Positions 47,166 to 56,798 of a stretch of DNA of 64,000 nucleotides are shown one piece after another. The notes under the pieces are model-generated. The model had not been told where the DNA came from. It was given only the letters and a program-made list of their open reading frames with translations, and did not search any database. The DNA lies in contig JALSQX010000016.1 of the NCBI GenBank assembly GCA_026985075.1, positions 20,268-84,267 on the forward strand, read 5' to 3'. The translations under genes and the position numbers were made by a program. This DNA is from Blastocatellia bacterium. GTDB taxonomy: Bacteria > Acidobacteriota > Blastocatellia > HR10 > J050. Each line of letters opens with the position of its first letter. The stretch's first letter is position 1.

Positions 47166-48434
47166 TCAATCGGCTGCGACGGCGCCGCGTCGGGTCAGAT
47201 AGCGTTCGAAATCGGCGCGGAATTTCTTCACCGCCGGACCAACCGCCCAGGCGGCGGCATCGCCCAGCGGACAGTGCGTCCGACCAAACATGTTGTCCGA
47301 GAGCGTGACGAGCATCTCCAAATCGCGCTCGGTGCCGCCACCGCGCAGCAGGCGCTCGAAGATTTTCACCATCCAGCGCGTGCCTTCGCGACAGGGCACG
47401 CACCAGCCGCACGATTCGTGAGCGAAGAATTTGATGAAACTGTAGGTGGTTCGGACGATGTCGGTGTCTTCGTCCATGACGATGACGGCGCCGCTTCCCA
47501 TCATCGTGCCCAGAGCGGCCAGTGGTTCGTAGTCCAGCGTCGCACTCTCGGCTTCTTCCGCCGTCAGAATGGGCGATGATGCCCCACCGGGGACGACGGC
47601 TTTCAATCGTTTGCCGTCGCGAATGCCTCCGCCGTCTTCGTAAATGAGCCTCTTGAGCGGATAACCGAGCGGGCGTTCATACACGCCCGGTCGCACGACA
47701 TGTCCGCTCAGTGAATAGAGGCGATGCCCGCCGCTCTTCTCCGTGCCGAGCCGATGGAACCACTCGCCGCCTCTGAGGATGATATGAGGGACCCAGGCGA
47801 GCGTCTCCACGTTGTTGATCACGGTGGGACACCCGTAGAGGCCAACGCTGGCCGGGAAAGGCGGTTTGAGGCGCGGATAGCCGCGTTTTCCTTCCAGCGA
47901 TTCCAGCAGCGCCGTCTCCTCGCCACAGATATACGCCCCCGCCCCCGGATGGACGATGATATCGCAATCGAAGCCCGTTCCCAGGATATTGCGCCCGACA
48001 TATCCTCCTTGTCGGGCTTCGTCGATCACCCGCTCGAGCTTCTCCTTGAGATACCAGTACTCGCCGCGAATGTAAATGAACGCCAGATGCGCTCCGATCG
48101 CGTAGGCGCCAATGAGAATGCCTTCGATGAGACCATGGGGGTCTTTCTCCATGATCTGCCGATCCTTGAACGTGCCCGGTTCACTCTCATCGGCATTACA
48201 GACGAGATACTTGGGCTTGGGCGAATCTTTGGGCACGAATCCCCATTTCATCCCCGTGGGGAATCCCGCTCCACCGCAACCGCGGAGCGCCGATTTCTTC
48301 ACCTCTTCGATCACCTGCTCGGGCGTCATTTCGGTGAGCACCTTCTTCAACGCCCGATAACCGCCGTGCTCGAGGTAGACGTCCAATTGATCGGCATTGG
48401 GGATATCGAATCTGGCGCTGATGATTCTCTCCAT
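47166..48434 (-). CDS. nuoF: NADH-quinone oxidoreductase subunit F
   Basis: This 422-residue NADH- and FMN-binding subunit has a nucleotide-binding loop GCGGAGFPTG (52-61) and FMN/NADH site residues in NADESEPGTFKDR. AGAYICGEETALLESLEGKRGYPRLKPPFPA is the family signature. The cluster N3 ligands are in ESCGWCVPCREGT plus the Cys in GRTHCPLGDAAAW. It is encoded 11 bp before nuoG and 118 bp after nuoE. Confidence 0.97.
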   Translation of the reverse strand: MERIISARFDIPNADQLDVYLEHGGYRALKKVLTEMTPEQVIEEVKKSALRGCGGAGFPTGMKWGFVPKDSPKPKYLVCNADESEPGTFKDRQIMEKDPHGLIEGILIGAYAIGAHLAFIYIRGEYWYLKEKLERVIDEARQGGYVGRNILGTGFDCDIIVHPGAGAYICGEETALLESLEGKRGYPRLKPPFPASVGLYGCPTVINNVETLAWVPHIILRGGEWFHRLGTEKSGGHRLYSLSGHVVRPGVYERPLGYPLKRLIYEDGGGIRDGKRLKAVVPGGASSPILTAEEAESATLDYEPLAALGTMMGSGAVIVMDEDTDIVRTTYSFIKFFAHESCGWCVPCREGTRWMVKIFERLLRGGGTERDLEMLVTLSDNMFGRTHCPLGDAAAWAVGPAVKKFRADFERYLTRRGAVAAD

Positions 48435-48552
48435 GGCTCATCCTCGTGCGCCCAACGGTCGGGCCCTCACCATCTCGTTGGGCCTCGTCAGTCCGCGTTT
48501 CCCCGGTCCGACAGGGTCTTATCGTTCACCGATCGTTCCGGTTCGCCTCCCC

Positions 48553-49017
48553 TCAAGGGAGTGAATCGAGAATCTGATCGACGTTCTCCGGCGTCAGGTT
48601 CTCGTAATAATCGAAATTCACCTGCATCACCGGAGCAGTACCACACGATCCCAGGCACTGCACTTCGGTGAGCGTGAATCGTCCGTCGGGCGTCGTTTGA
48701 CCGAAGGTGATGCCCAGTTTTCGCTCGATGTGCTCCTGAATCTTCTCCGATCCGCAGAGCATGCAGGAGACATTATTACAAAGCTGAATATTGTACTTGC
48801 CAATGGGACGGCGATAGAACATCGTGTAAAAGCTGACCACCGTCACCACATCCAAATAGGTCAGGCCCATCCGCTTGGCCACGTATTCCAGAACATCGTC
48901 GCTCAAGTATCCACGCTCTTTCTGGGCGATGAACAAAACAGGGATGATGGCCGATCGCTTTCGTGGATACCGGGCCAGGAGCCGATCGATTTCTCGTTCT
49001 GCCTGTTGTGAGAACAT
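48553..49017 (-). CDS. nuoE: NADH-quinone oxidoreductase subunit E
   Basis: This 154-residue [2Fe-2S] subunit of the NADH dehydrogenase module has a thioredoxin-like domain with cluster ligands C80, C85, C121 and C125 in IQLCNNVSCMLCG and VQCLGSCGTAPV. The helical N-terminus is RYPRKRSAIIPVLFIAQKERGYL. The start MFSQQAER was chosen as the family-like start; the 22 residues further upstream in frame overlap nuoD. It lies 10 bp after nuoD. Confidence 0.96.
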   Translation of the reverse strand: MFSQQAEREIDRLLARYPRKRSAIIPVLFIAQKERGYLSDDVLEYVAKRMGLTYLDVVTVVSFYTMFYRRPIGKYNIQLCNNVSCMLCGSEKIQEHIERKLGITFGQTTPDGRFTLTEVQCLGSCGTAPVMQVNFDYYENLTPENVDQILDSLP

Positions 49018-49027
49018 GATCAATCCC

Positions 49028-50233
49028 TCACCGGTCAATGTCTCCCAATACGATGTCGATACTACCGATGATGGCGACGACATCGGCGATCAAATGTCCT
49101 TCGATGAGCTTGGGCAACGCCTGCAAGTTGGCGAATGACGGCGCGCGGACGTGCATGCGGTACGGTTTGGGTCCTCCGTCGCTCACGATGTAGAATCCCA
49201 ACTCGCCGCGCGCACTTTCTATGGGCTGATATACCTCACCCGCCGGCACAGGGAAGCCATCGGAGACGAGGAGGAAGTGATAGATGAGGGCGTCCATCTG
49301 CGTCTTCATCTTATGCCGGTCGGGAAGCACAATGCGGGGCGCATCGGCCTTGACGGGGCCGGAGGGGAGCTTCTCCACGGCCTGACGGACGATGCGGAGC
49401 GATTGCCGCATCTCTTCAACCCGAACGAGATAACGCGCCCAGACATCGCCTTCCGGGCGCGTGGGAATATCGAAGTCGTAGGTTTCGTAGCCGCTGTAAG
49501 GATGGGCGCGGCGAATGTCATGAGCGACGCCGCTGCCTCGCAGGCAAGGGCCGCTCATCCCCCACTGAATAGCCTCCTCGGCGCTGATGACGCCCACGCC
49601 CTCGGTCCGCTTGCGAAAGATGGGATTCTCGGTCAATAGAGTATCGAATTCTTTGAGCGCCTGCGTTTCAAAGTCATCGCAAAAATCGCGAACCCGCTGC
49701 GTCCAGCCATCGGGAATATCGCGGGCCAGACCGCCAATGCGGAAGTAACTGGGCATCATGCGGCCGCCGCAGACGGCTTCGATGAGCTGGAGGACGGCCT
49801 CGCGCACACGAAATCCGTAAAAGAACAGCGTCATGGCCCCGATCTCCAACCCGTGGGTGGCGATCCACACCGAGTGACTGGCAATGCGCTGAAGCTCGGT
49901 GAGCATGACCCGGATGACCTGGGCGCGCGGCGGGATGTCCAACTGGAGCATCTTCTCCACGGCCAGGACGAATCCCAGGTTATTGCCCGTGGAGTTCAGA
50001 TAATCCATGCGATCGGTGATGGTGATGACGTGGTTGTACTTCTTGTATTCGGCGAGTTTCTCCATGCCGGTGTGCAGATAGCCGATCTCACATTCGGCAT
50101 GGACGATGCGCTCTCCATCCAATTTGAGGAGCACGCGCAGCACGCCGTGAGTGGAGGGGTGCTGGGGCCCCATGTTGAGGACGATTTCGGAGTCCAGCGG
50201 ACTCTTTTTGACTTCGGTGAGCACGTCAGACAT
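49028..50233 (-). CDS. nuoD: NADH-quinone oxidoreductase subunit D
   Basis: This 401-residue 49-kDa-type subunit lines the quinone site with NuoB. Motifs include NMGPQHPSTHGVLRVLLKLDGERI, IGYLHTGMEKLAEYKKYNHVITITDRMDYLN (quinone-site His and Tyr), GGRMMPSYFRIGGLARDIP, GPCLRGSGVAHDIRRAHPYSGY and the terminal PSFANLQALPKLIEGHLIADVVAIIGSIDIVLGDIDR. It is not fused to nuoC, which lies 3 bp upstream as a separate gene. Confidence 0.97.
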   Translation of the reverse strand: MSDVLTEVKKSPLDSEIVLNMGPQHPSTHGVLRVLLKLDGERIVHAECEIGYLHTGMEKLAEYKKYNHVITITDRMDYLNSTGNNLGFVLAVEKMLQLDIPPRAQVIRVMLTELQRIASHSVWIATHGLEIGAMTLFFYGFRVREAVLQLIEAVCGGRMMPSYFRIGGLARDIPDGWTQRVRDFCDDFETQALKEFDTLLTENPIFRKRTEGVGVISAEEAIQWGMSGPCLRGSGVAHDIRRAHPYSGYETYDFDIPTRPEGDVWARYLVRVEEMRQSLRIVRQAVEKLPSGPVKADAPRIVLPDRHKMKTQMDALIYHFLLVSDGFPVPAGEVYQPIESARGELGFYIVSDGGPKPYRMHVRAPSFANLQALPKLIEGHLIADVVAIIGSIDIVLGDIDR

Positions 50234-50236
50234 AGA

Positions 50237-50701
50237 TCACCGTCGATATCCCCGCAAGGGGAAATCCTTCCGCAAGGGATGGCCCTCGTAATCGTCGGGC
50301 ATCATGATCCGCCGCAAGTTGGGATGCCCCTCGAAAGTCACCCCGAAGAAATCATAGGTCTCCCGCTCATACCAATCGGCCGCTTTCCAGACGCCGGTGA
50401 CAGTGGGCACGGGCTGATCTTCGTTGACGCGCACCTTGAGCCGGATTCGGTGTCGTTGGGGAATCGAGTAGAGGTGATACACCACCTCAAATCGAGGATT
50501 GGCATCCACTCCCAGATCGACGCCCGTCACGCTGGAGAGAAAATTATATTCCAGTCCCGGTTCGTCGCGCAGGAACTCGCAGACCCGCACAATCGCTTCC
50601 GGTTTGACCACGACGGTCAATTCTCCCCACTGTTCCTTCCACTCCACGATCTCCGGTCCGAAGCGATCTCGCAAGATCTCCAACTGCTGCTGATTGTCCA
50701 T
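50237..50701 (-). CDS. nuoC: NADH-quinone oxidoreductase subunit C
   Basis: This 154-residue 30-kDa-type subunit of the connecting module has FLRDEPGLEYNFLSSVTGVDL, EVVYHLYSIPQRHRIRLKVRV, the signature WKAADWYERETYDFFGVTFEGHPNLRRIMMPDDYEGHPLRKDFPL and a short C-terminus. ATG 50701 was chosen; a GTG one codon upstream is possible. It forms a tight pair with nuoD (3-bp gap). Confidence 0.96.
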   Translation of the reverse strand: MDNQQQLEILRDRFGPEIVEWKEQWGELTVVVKPEAIVRVCEFLRDEPGLEYNFLSSVTGVDLGVDANPRFEVVYHLYSIPQRHRIRLKVRVNEDQPVPTVTGVWKAADWYERETYDFFGVTFEGHPNLRRIMMPDDYEGHPLRKDFPLRGYRR

Positions 50702-50756
50702 CACCGTGATGAACCCACCTCAAAGATTGACCACACCGCACCGCCGCGCTCTCTTC

Positions 50757-51353
50757 CTATTTCATATAGGCTTTCTTGGGAAATATCGGTTCGGTCCGCG
50801 TCTGGACCTTGGGCTTCTGCTCGATCTGTTCGTGCATGCGCTGGCGCTCGATCTTTTCTTGCAGTTTCATCATCGCATATAACAGCATCTCCGGCCGAGG
50901 GGGGCACCCGGGAACGTAGATGTCCACGGGGATGACGTGATCCACTCCTTGGACAATCGCGTAGTTGTCAAACATTCCACCGGCCGAGGCGCAAACCCCC
51001 ATGGAAATGACCCATTTCGGCTCGGCCATCTGATCATAGAGATGTTTGACCACCGGAGCCATCTTTTGCGAGACGCGCCCGGCCACAATCATGACATCAG
51101 CTTGCCGCGGAGAGCCACGAAATACCTCGGCACCGAAGCGCGCGATATCATTGCGCGACGAGATCATCCCCATCATCTCGATAGCACAGCAGGCCAGTCC
51201 AAATTGCATGGGCCACATGCTGGATTTGCGCGCCCACTGGATGAGATCTTCGAATCGGGCCGTGAGAATGCCCATCTGCCCACTCTTGGACTGGGCTTCG
51301 GCCAATTGCTGTTGCCGTTGCTCTTCATCCATAGGCGTGTCACTCATCATCAT
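50757..51353 (-). CDS. nuoB: NADH-quinone oxidoreductase subunit B
   Basis: This 198-residue subunit carries the terminal [4Fe-4S] cluster N2 that reduces quinone. The four ligands are C55 and C56 ([10 protein letters not shown]), C121 ([10 protein letters not shown]) and C150 ([14 protein letters not shown]). The unusual tandem Cys-Cys is typical of the subunit. The start codon ATG overlaps the nuoA stop (ATGA), and two more in-frame ATGs follow; any of the three could be used. The C-terminus has a ~25-residue basic tail ([19 protein letters not shown]). Confidence 0.96.
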   Translation of the reverse strand: MMMSDTPMDEEQRQQQLAEAQSKSGQMGILTARFEDLIQWARKSSMWPMQFGLACCAIEMMGMISSRNDIARFGAEVFRGSPRQADVMIVAGRVSQKMAPVVKHLYDQMAEPKWVISMGVCASAGGMFDNYAIVQGVDHVIPVDIYVPGCPPRPEMLLYAMMKLQEKIERQRMHEQIEQKPKVQTRTEPIFPKKAYMK

Positions 51354-51730
51354 CGATTCCAATCAAACGTGCCTTTTTTCCACACGTAGGCATATCCGGC
51401 CAGCAGAACTAGAATGAAGATCATCATCTCGGCGAACACGAACGCCGGCGAGACCTCGGCGGCCAGGTCTTTGAAGATGACCGCCCAGGGGAGGATGAAG
51501 ATCGCTTCGATATCGAACAGAATGAAGATCATGGCCACCAGGTAGAATTCGATGCTGAAGCGGTCGCGCGCCGAGCCCACCGGCACCATGCCGCACTCAT
51601 AGGGCATATCCTTTTCCGGGGTGGGCCGTCGCCGGGCAATCACTCGAGGCAAAAGAAGCATCCCGCCGGCCACGATGAGGGAGAACAGAGCGAGCACGAG
51701 AATGGGTATGTAATTGAGCGTTTCGGCCAT
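51350..51730 (-). CDS. nuoA: NADH-quinone oxidoreductase subunit A
   Basis: This 126-residue subunit has three helices. [43 protein letters not shown] is the family signature, with the conserved Cys in the flexible loop and acidic FDIE in TM2. It is the first gene of the nuo operon. GAGGT lies upstream of the ATG, and a consensus sigma-70 promoter lies 34-62 bp before it. Confidence 0.97.
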   Translation of the reverse strand: MAETLNYIPILVLALFSLIVAGGMLLLPRVIARRRPTPEKDMPYECGMVPVGSARDRFSIEFYLVAMIFILFDIEAIFILPWAVIFKDLAAEVSPAFVFAEMMIFILVLLAGYAYVWKKGTFDWNR

Positions 51731-51763
51731 GATCGTTTGTAGTAACCTCTAAAAATAAGCGCA

Positions 51764-51792
51764 AGTATAGTCCCAGGGGTGCGGGCTGTCAA
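51764..51792 (-). promoter_or_regulatory. Sigma-70 promoter of the nuo operon
   Basis: Read on the minus strand: TTGACA, an exact 17-bp spacer, then TATACT. The -35 is perfect and the -10 matches five of six positions. It lies about 34 bp before the nuoA start codon, giving a leader of roughly 27 bases with a GAGGT ribosome binding site. Confidence 0.8.
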
Positions 51793-51947
51793 GACAGGTC
51801 AATTCCCGCCATGGTGGTCATCTGGGGAGAGCACGTCGGTTCCCCGAGATACGTCCCTCGCTCAGAGCCTCCGCTGGTGAGTGGACCCGTTTCCTGAGGT
51901 GTGTCAGCCACTCTTATGGTGTCCGTTCGGGAGTCTCGCCTTGCCGG

Positions 51948-52715
51948 ATGGCGCACCACTCATCTCGCTTTCGCTTGACGATGATCCGACCTCGATGGCA
52001 GACTCCCATTGCCATGACTGGGCGATCCAGGTGGACGCGGAAGCGGGATGGGTTCATCGTATTGCTGATGGCCGCGGCCCTCACTGTGGGATTGTGGTTC
52101 CTTCCCTATGGCGAGGTCATGGTTTATCCGTTTCGCCTCTTCGTCACGCTCATCCACGAGACGGCGCATGCCGTGGGAGCAGTGATGACCGGAGGGCGCG
52201 TGGATCACATCGAAATCACTCCCGACGGGAGTGGGGTGACCTACACGCGCGGCGGCTGGACGATCCTCATCGCCAGCGCTGGATACGTCGGCGCCATTCT
52301 TTACGGGGGATTGATGTTGCTTCTCTGTCGACAGGCCCGGTATGCCAAGCTGGCGTTACTCGGGACGCTGGTGCTGGTCACTCTGGTCACGGTGTTGTTC
52401 GTTCGCCCTCTGTTCAGCTTCGGTTTTCTGGCCAGCGCACTGACCGCTGTGGCATTGGCCGCTGCTCTCTACTTTTTCACCCGGCGGGTGATTCACTTTC
52501 TGGTCGGCTTTCTGGCGGTGGAGAGCTGTTTGAACGCTCTGTTCGATGTGAAGACGGTATTCCTGCTATCGGCTGAGACCGACGTTCCCACCGACGCCAT
52601 GACGCTGGAACGGATCACCCATATCCCGGCGATCGTGTGGGCGTTGGGATGGGTGATCGCGTCGTTGGCCATCCTGGCAGTGGTGTTGCGCGGCTTCCGC
52701 TCCGCCTTCCGATGA
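51948..52715 (+). CDS. M50B-like membrane zinc metalloprotease
   Basis: This integral membrane protein of up to 255 residues has five to six hydrophobic helices. The motif LIHETAHAVGAVMTGGRVD contains the zinc-binding HExxH (H70, E71, H74). It is followed by a beta-hairpin (IEITPDGSGVTYTRGGWTILIASAGYVGAILYGGLML) as in M50B peptidase-like proteins. Intramembrane site-2-type proteases of this group cleave within membranes, but these short forms have no demonstrated substrate. The start is uncertain: in-frame Met at 51948, 51981 and 52014 all lack clear ribosome binding sites. It is divergent from nuoA and upstream of the ThiF gene. Confidence 0.75.
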   Translation: MAHHSSRFRLTMIRPRWQTPIAMTGRSRWTRKRDGFIVLLMAAALTVGLWFLPYGEVMVYPFRLFVTLIHETAHAVGAVMTGGRVDHIEITPDGSGVTYTRGGWTILIASAGYVGAILYGGLMLLLCRQARYAKLALLGTLVLVTLVTVLFVRPLFSFGFLASALTAVALAAALYFFTRRVIHFLVGFLAVESCLNALFDVKTVFLLSAETDVPTDAMTLERITHIPAIVWALGWVIASLAILAVVLRGFRSAFR

Positions 52716-52767
52716 GGTGGGGTCACGCAATTGCCTCACCGGGCGGTTTGGGCTACTTTATTCATTC

Positions 52768-53796
52768 ATGGAACTGGAGAAGTATTCGCGACAGATCCTC
52801 TTCGAGCCCATTGGGCAGCGAGGGCAAGAAAAACTGCTCCAGAGCCGCGTCGCCATCATCGGCTGTGGTGCCCTGGGAGCGGTCCAGGCGGAAGCGCTGG
52901 CCCGCGCCGGCGTTGGATTCTTGCGATTGGCCGATCGCGATTTCGTCGAAGAGAGCAACCTCCAGCGACAGATCATGTTCGAGGAGCGCGATGCCCGGGA
53001 ACGCCTCCCCAAAGCCATCGCCTGCCAGCGGCGCATACGCCGCATCAATTCCGATATTCGCGTCGAAGCGCTGGCCGCCGATGTCAATCCCACGAACATC
53101 GAAGAGATCATCGGCGATGTCGATCTCGTGCTCGATGGAACGGATAATTTCGAGACGCGCTATCTCATCAACGATGCCTGCGTCAAACATGGAAAACCGT
53201 GGATCTACGGCGCGGCCGTCGGCTCCTATGGGCTGAGCATGACGATCATCCCGCACGAGACGCCGTGCTTTCGCTGTGTGCTGGAGCAGTTGCCTCCGCC
53301 GGGCTCATCGCCGACCTGCGACACGGTGGGCGTCATTCTGCCCATCGTCTTCATGATCGCCTCCATTCAGGTTGTGGAAGCCCTCAAGCTCCTCACCGGC
53401 CAGCGAGACCAACTCCATCGGTCGATCATTCAGATCGACGTCTGGCAGGCGACATGCCACCGCATCAAACTGGGGGCGTTGCTGGAGAAGTCCGATTGTC
53501 CCACCTGCCGGCATGGTCGATACGAATTCCTGGACGCGCGCATCCGTCATCTCGCGTCCGGACTCTGCGGGCGAAACGCCGTTTACATTTCGCAGAGCAA
53601 GCGGGTGCAGATCGATTTGCCCTCACTGGCTGAGCGACTCCGATCGGTGGGCCCGGTCAAACTCACCGAACACCTGCTCAGTTTCCATATCAACGGCTAC
53701 GAGATCACATTGTTCGCCGATGGCCACTGTATCGTGAAAGGCACCACTGATGTGGATCTGGCGCGTAAGCTGTATGCTCAATACATCGGAGCATAG
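52768..53796 (+). CDS. ThiF/MoeB-family adenylyltransferase (E1-like)
   Basis: In this 342-residue protein, the E1-like core has the ATP-binding VAIIGCGALGAVQAEALARAG (28-48), an SRQI N-terminus, DRDFVEESNLQRQIMF and LVLDGTDNFETRYLINDAC. Zinc-binding pairs are C167/C170 and C244/C247, and C184 is in SPTCDTVGVI. A ~90-residue C-terminal domain (VQIDLPSLAERLRSVGPVKLTEHLLSF ... VKGTTDVDLARKLYAQYIGA) is typical of stand-alone ThiF proteins; there is no rhodanese domain. The enzyme adenylates the C-terminal Gly of a sulphur carrier (ThiS or MoaD). Neither carrier is encoded nearby, so thiamine versus molybdopterin use is open. The start MELEKYSRQ was chosen by family alignment. Confidence 0.88.
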   Translation: MELEKYSRQILFEPIGQRGQEKLLQSRVAIIGCGALGAVQAEALARAGVGFLRLADRDFVEESNLQRQIMFEERDARERLPKAIACQRRIRRINSDIRVEALAADVNPTNIEEIIGDVDLVLDGTDNFETRYLINDACVKHGKPWIYGAAVGSYGLSMTIIPHETPCFRCVLEQLPPPGSSPTCDTVGVILPIVFMIASIQVVEALKLLTGQRDQLHRSIIQIDVWQATCHRIKLGALLEKSDCPTCRHGRYEFLDARIRHLASGLCGRNAVYISQSKRVQIDLPSLAERLRSVGPVKLTEHLLSFHINGYEITLFADGHCIVKGTTDVDLARKLYAQYIGA

Positions 53797-54152
53797 TGGC
53801 GTGCTCTGAGCACCCCCACCACATGTGACCTCAAAACGCCTTCATCATATCCCTGCTCGGACAATGTCCGGGTGCTCCAGCATAGCGGTGCACCAGCCGG
53901 GAGTAGAGAATGCCGAACGAGCGCCATGAGAGACCTGTGGCTACGAAGAGACGGAGCCCCTCATCATCGCGAATCCTGAGGGGACGACATACCTGGTGGG
54001 GACGGGGGGTCTTCTGATTGTTGGTGGCCACTCCACGAAATGCGTTTCAGCGCCGTTCCTGCTGGGCGAGCGTTTCTCCGACCGAAGTGAAGCGGCTTGG
54101 TCGATTGCTCAGAAGGGAGCCCGCATGTCATAATGAGAGAAGCCAAACCGTC
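53797..54152. other. Spacer between the ThiF-like and acyl-CoA synthetase genes
   Basis: No gene recognised. It contains a small palindrome GTGCTCTGAGCAC (53801-53813) immediately after the ThiF-like stop, which may form a short terminator stem. Confidence 0.45.
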
Positions 54153-56036
54153 ATGGGCGACCCGAGAACCATCGTCGATGTGTTCGACCAGAACGTCGAG
54201 CGGTATGGCCCTCGAGTGGCCCTTCGGGTGAAACGGGGCGGTCGGTATGTGGATATCCGATGGAGCGAATTTGGAGAGCGCGTTCGCCAATTCAGTCTGG
54301 GATTGATGCGGCTGGGCATGAGGCGAGGGGATCATATCGCTCTGCTCTCCCGGACTCGGCCCGAGTTCTTATTCGCCGATCTGGCCATCCTCTCGGCAGG
54401 CGCCATCACCATCCCCATCTATCCGACCAGCGTGGCTGAGGATGTGGCCTACCTGCTCCGTCATTCGGAAGCTCGCCTGCTCCTCGCCGATACGCCCGAA
54501 CAGTTGGAGAAGGTGCGCTCGATGAAGCGGGCATTGCCGCAACTGGAGAGGATCATTCTGTTTGACGGGGAGGGCGCCGTCGACGGGATGGAGGTGATAG
54601 ATTTCGACGCCGTGTGTCAGTTGGGCCGGGAGGCAGATGGAGAGATTCGGCGACGACGCGCCCGTTGGCGTGCGGCCATCTCGCCCGACGACGTGGCCAC
54701 CATCATCTATACCTCAGGTACGACCGGGCGGCCGAAAGGCGTGATGATCACCCACGGCAATATCATGTTCGTCTGCCGATCGATGAAAGAGCTGTATGGC
54801 GATTTTCTCACCGATGAAGAAGTGTATCTCGCCTATTTGCCGCTGGCTCACGCTTTGGAGAGGATGGGCGTCTTCGTGCAAATCTACCTGGCGAGCACGA
54901 TCGGATTCGCCGAGCGCCTGGACACGGTCGGCGATGATCTGCGCGCCGTGGCCCCCACCGGATTGGTGGGAGTTCCCCGATTCTACGAGAAGATCCGCGG
55001 GCGCATTCTCGAGGCCGTGGCGCAGCGTTCGCCCCTGGAGCGGCGCATCTTCTCCTGGGCGCTCGAGATAGGACGGCGGCGGCGCTTGGCCGAGGAAGAG
55101 GGCCAGCGACTGCCGCTCCGGTTGCGGCTGCAACACGCTCTGGCCCGTCGCCTCGTGTTCGACAAAATCAAAGCGCAGCTCGGCGGACGCGTGCGATTCT
55201 GCCTCTCCGGCGCGGCACCGCTATCGGTGGAGGTGGCCGAATTTTTCGCCGACATCGGCCTCCCCATTCTCGAAGGCTATGGCGCCACGGAAGTTTGCGG
55301 TCCGGCGACCCTCAATCGTGTTCACCATCCTCGCATCGGCACGGTCGGCCCTCCTCTGCCCGGCGTGGAGATCAAGATTGCGCCAGATGGTGAGATCTTG
55401 ATTCGCGGTGGGAACGTCTTCAAAGGATATTACAAAGATCCCGTGGCGACCGAACGGGCTTTGCGCGATGGCTGGTATCATTCGGGCGACGTGGGCACCA
55501 TCGATGCCCAGGGTCACCTGGTGGTCACGGACCGTAAGAAAGATCTGATCATCACTTCCAGCGGCAAGAACATCGCTCCTCAGAAACTGGAACGGGTTTT
55601 CGGCGACATCGAGGAGATTCATGACATCGTCATCGTGGGGGATGGACGTCCATATCTGGTCGCCCTCGTCACATTGGACCGGGACGCCGTTGTTCGATGG
55701 GCGCGACGCGAAGGACTCGCCTATCAGGATGAGTCGGAACTGATCGCTCATCCTCGCGTCCGCGTGCTCCTGGAAGCCCGGATTGCCGAGAAGAACGCCC
55801 GCCTGGCCAGTTTTGAGCGGATCAAAAAATTCGCCATTCTCGACGAGGACTTCACCATCGAGGCCGGAACGCTGACGCCCACCATGAAAATCAAACGCCA
55901 GGTCGTCGCCCGCAAATATCGTCACCTCATCGACGCTCTGTACAGCGAAGACACAACTCGCGGTCATTCGCTCGGGGAGCACGATCGCGAGCGCCACTCG
56001 TTCAGCGTTCGCGGCATCCAGCCCCATAATGAGTGA
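54153..56036 (+). CDS. Long-chain acyl-CoA synthetase (AMP-forming)
   Basis: This 627-residue ANL-superfamily ligase activates fatty acids via acyl-AMP to acyl-CoA. The P-loop motif is TIIYTSGTTGRPKGVMITHGN. YLPLAHALERMGVFVQIYLASTIGFAE and LEGYGATEVCGPATLNRVHHPRIGTVGPPLPGVEIKIA (A5 region) are followed by GWYHSGDVGTIDAQGHLVVTDRKKDLIITSSGKNIAPQKLE, containing the hinge Asp and the A8/A10 lysine region. This is typical of FadD15-type long-chain synthetases. The start at MGDPRTIVDVF is the family-like start; the preceding 45 in-frame residues are not. With FadI it supports fatty-acid turnover. Confidence 0.93.
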   Translation: MGDPRTIVDVFDQNVERYGPRVALRVKRGGRYVDIRWSEFGERVRQFSLGLMRLGMRRGDHIALLSRTRPEFLFADLAILSAGAITIPIYPTSVAEDVAYLLRHSEARLLLADTPEQLEKVRSMKRALPQLERIILFDGEGAVDGMEVIDFDAVCQLGREADGEIRRRRARWRAAISPDDVATIIYTSGTTGRPKGVMITHGNIMFVCRSMKELYGDFLTDEEVYLAYLPLAHALERMGVFVQIYLASTIGFAERLDTVGDDLRAVAPTGLVGVPRFYEKIRGRILEAVAQRSPLERRIFSWALEIGRRRRLAEEEGQRLPLRLRLQHALARRLVFDKIKAQLGGRVRFCLSGAAPLSVEVAEFFADIGLPILEGYGATEVCGPATLNRVHHPRIGTVGPPLPGVEIKIAPDGEILIRGGNVFKGYYKDPVATERALRDGWYHSGDVGTIDAQGHLVVTDRKKDLIITSSGKNIAPQKLERVFGDIEEIHDIVIVGDGRPYLVALVTLDRDAVVRWARREGLAYQDESELIAHPRVRVLLEARIAEKNARLASFERIKKFAILDEDFTIEAGTLTPTMKIKRQVVARKYRHLIDALYSEDTTRGHSLGEHDRERHSFSVRGIQPHNE

Positions 56037-56142
56037 GGCAAAGGAGACACGTAGACCGATCCATCAGTGGGGATGTCGCGGTCATCTTCGCCCAGGGGAT
56101 GATCGGAACGCTTCCTCCTCTCGGGAGCGAGGATGTGACCTT

Positions 56143-56451
56143 TCAGTATTTGCTCGCATCGAGGCTCACGACGGGCTCTTCGCCGACGACTTCGGCGCTG
56201 TGAACAGTATGAGCCGGGACGGCGACCACGTCGCCGGGTTCCAGAACGACCTCTTCACCGTGCATGCGAATCTTGAATCGCCCGGTCAATACACCGTCCT
56301 TCTTGTCAAAGGGATGAGTGTGATCGGGGAACGAGGTTCCCGGAGGATACGTGTACCGGGCGACCGTGTAGCCTTCGGCCTCTAACTTTCGCCGCATGTT
56401 CTCTTCACTCAACGGTCCCCATCGGCCTTCATCCCACTTCTCGACCTGCAT
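56143..56451 (-). CDS. Single-domain cupin protein
   Basis: This 102-residue small beta-barrel protein has cupin motif 1, TYPPGTSFPDHTHPFDKKDGVLTGRFKI, with metal-type His44 and His46. Motif 2 is VLEPGDVVAVPAHTVHSAEV with His84. Small cupins bind metals and catalyse varied reactions or act as sensors, so no reaction can be assigned. The ribosome binding site GGAGGGCG precedes the ATG, and a good sigma-70 promoter lies upstream, so it is likely transcribed alone. Confidence 0.85.
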   Translation of the reverse strand: MQVEKWDEGRWGPLSEENMRRKLEAEGYTVARYTYPPGTSFPDHTHPFDKKDGVLTGRFKIRMHGEEVVLEPGDVVAVPAHTVHSAEVVGEEPVVSLDASKY

Positions 56452-56479
56452 AAGCGCCCTCCCATAACGTAGTGCTCAT

Positions 56480-56508
56480 AATGTACATGCGAGCGGGATG
56501 CTTGACAA
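56480..56508 (-). promoter_or_regulatory. Likely sigma-70 promoter of the cupin gene
   Basis: Minus-strand TTGTCA, a 17-bp spacer and TACATT, about 29 bp before the cupin start codon. Five and four of six positions match consensus with ideal spacing. Confidence 0.5.
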
Positions 56509-56798
56509 GAGCCGCGTATAGCCGAATCCGTGATGGTGAGCGGAAAGTCATGCATGGAGGAGGCCGAAGAGGGATGGAGACCGATCGATGGAGTCAGAGT
56601 GACGCGTTGTTGCATCAACGGAGGGGAAAGGTGCCTCGGCGCGCCAGCTCGGGACTCTTCCCCATCATCGACATCCGAATGGGCGCGGGAGGGACGCCGA
56701 TGTGGCTCACTCTGGACTTCACCGAGACGGGCGATCCTCCAGAGACGAAGAGCGTGAGCGTCATCTGCAGTTCGACCGAGGAGCTCTGGCGCGGAGGT
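56509..56798. other. Spacer between cupin promoter and moaB
   Basis: About 290 bases with no recognisable gene or strong structure. Short plus-strand frames here (around 56530-56757) have no ribosome binding site or family resemblance. Confidence 0.4.
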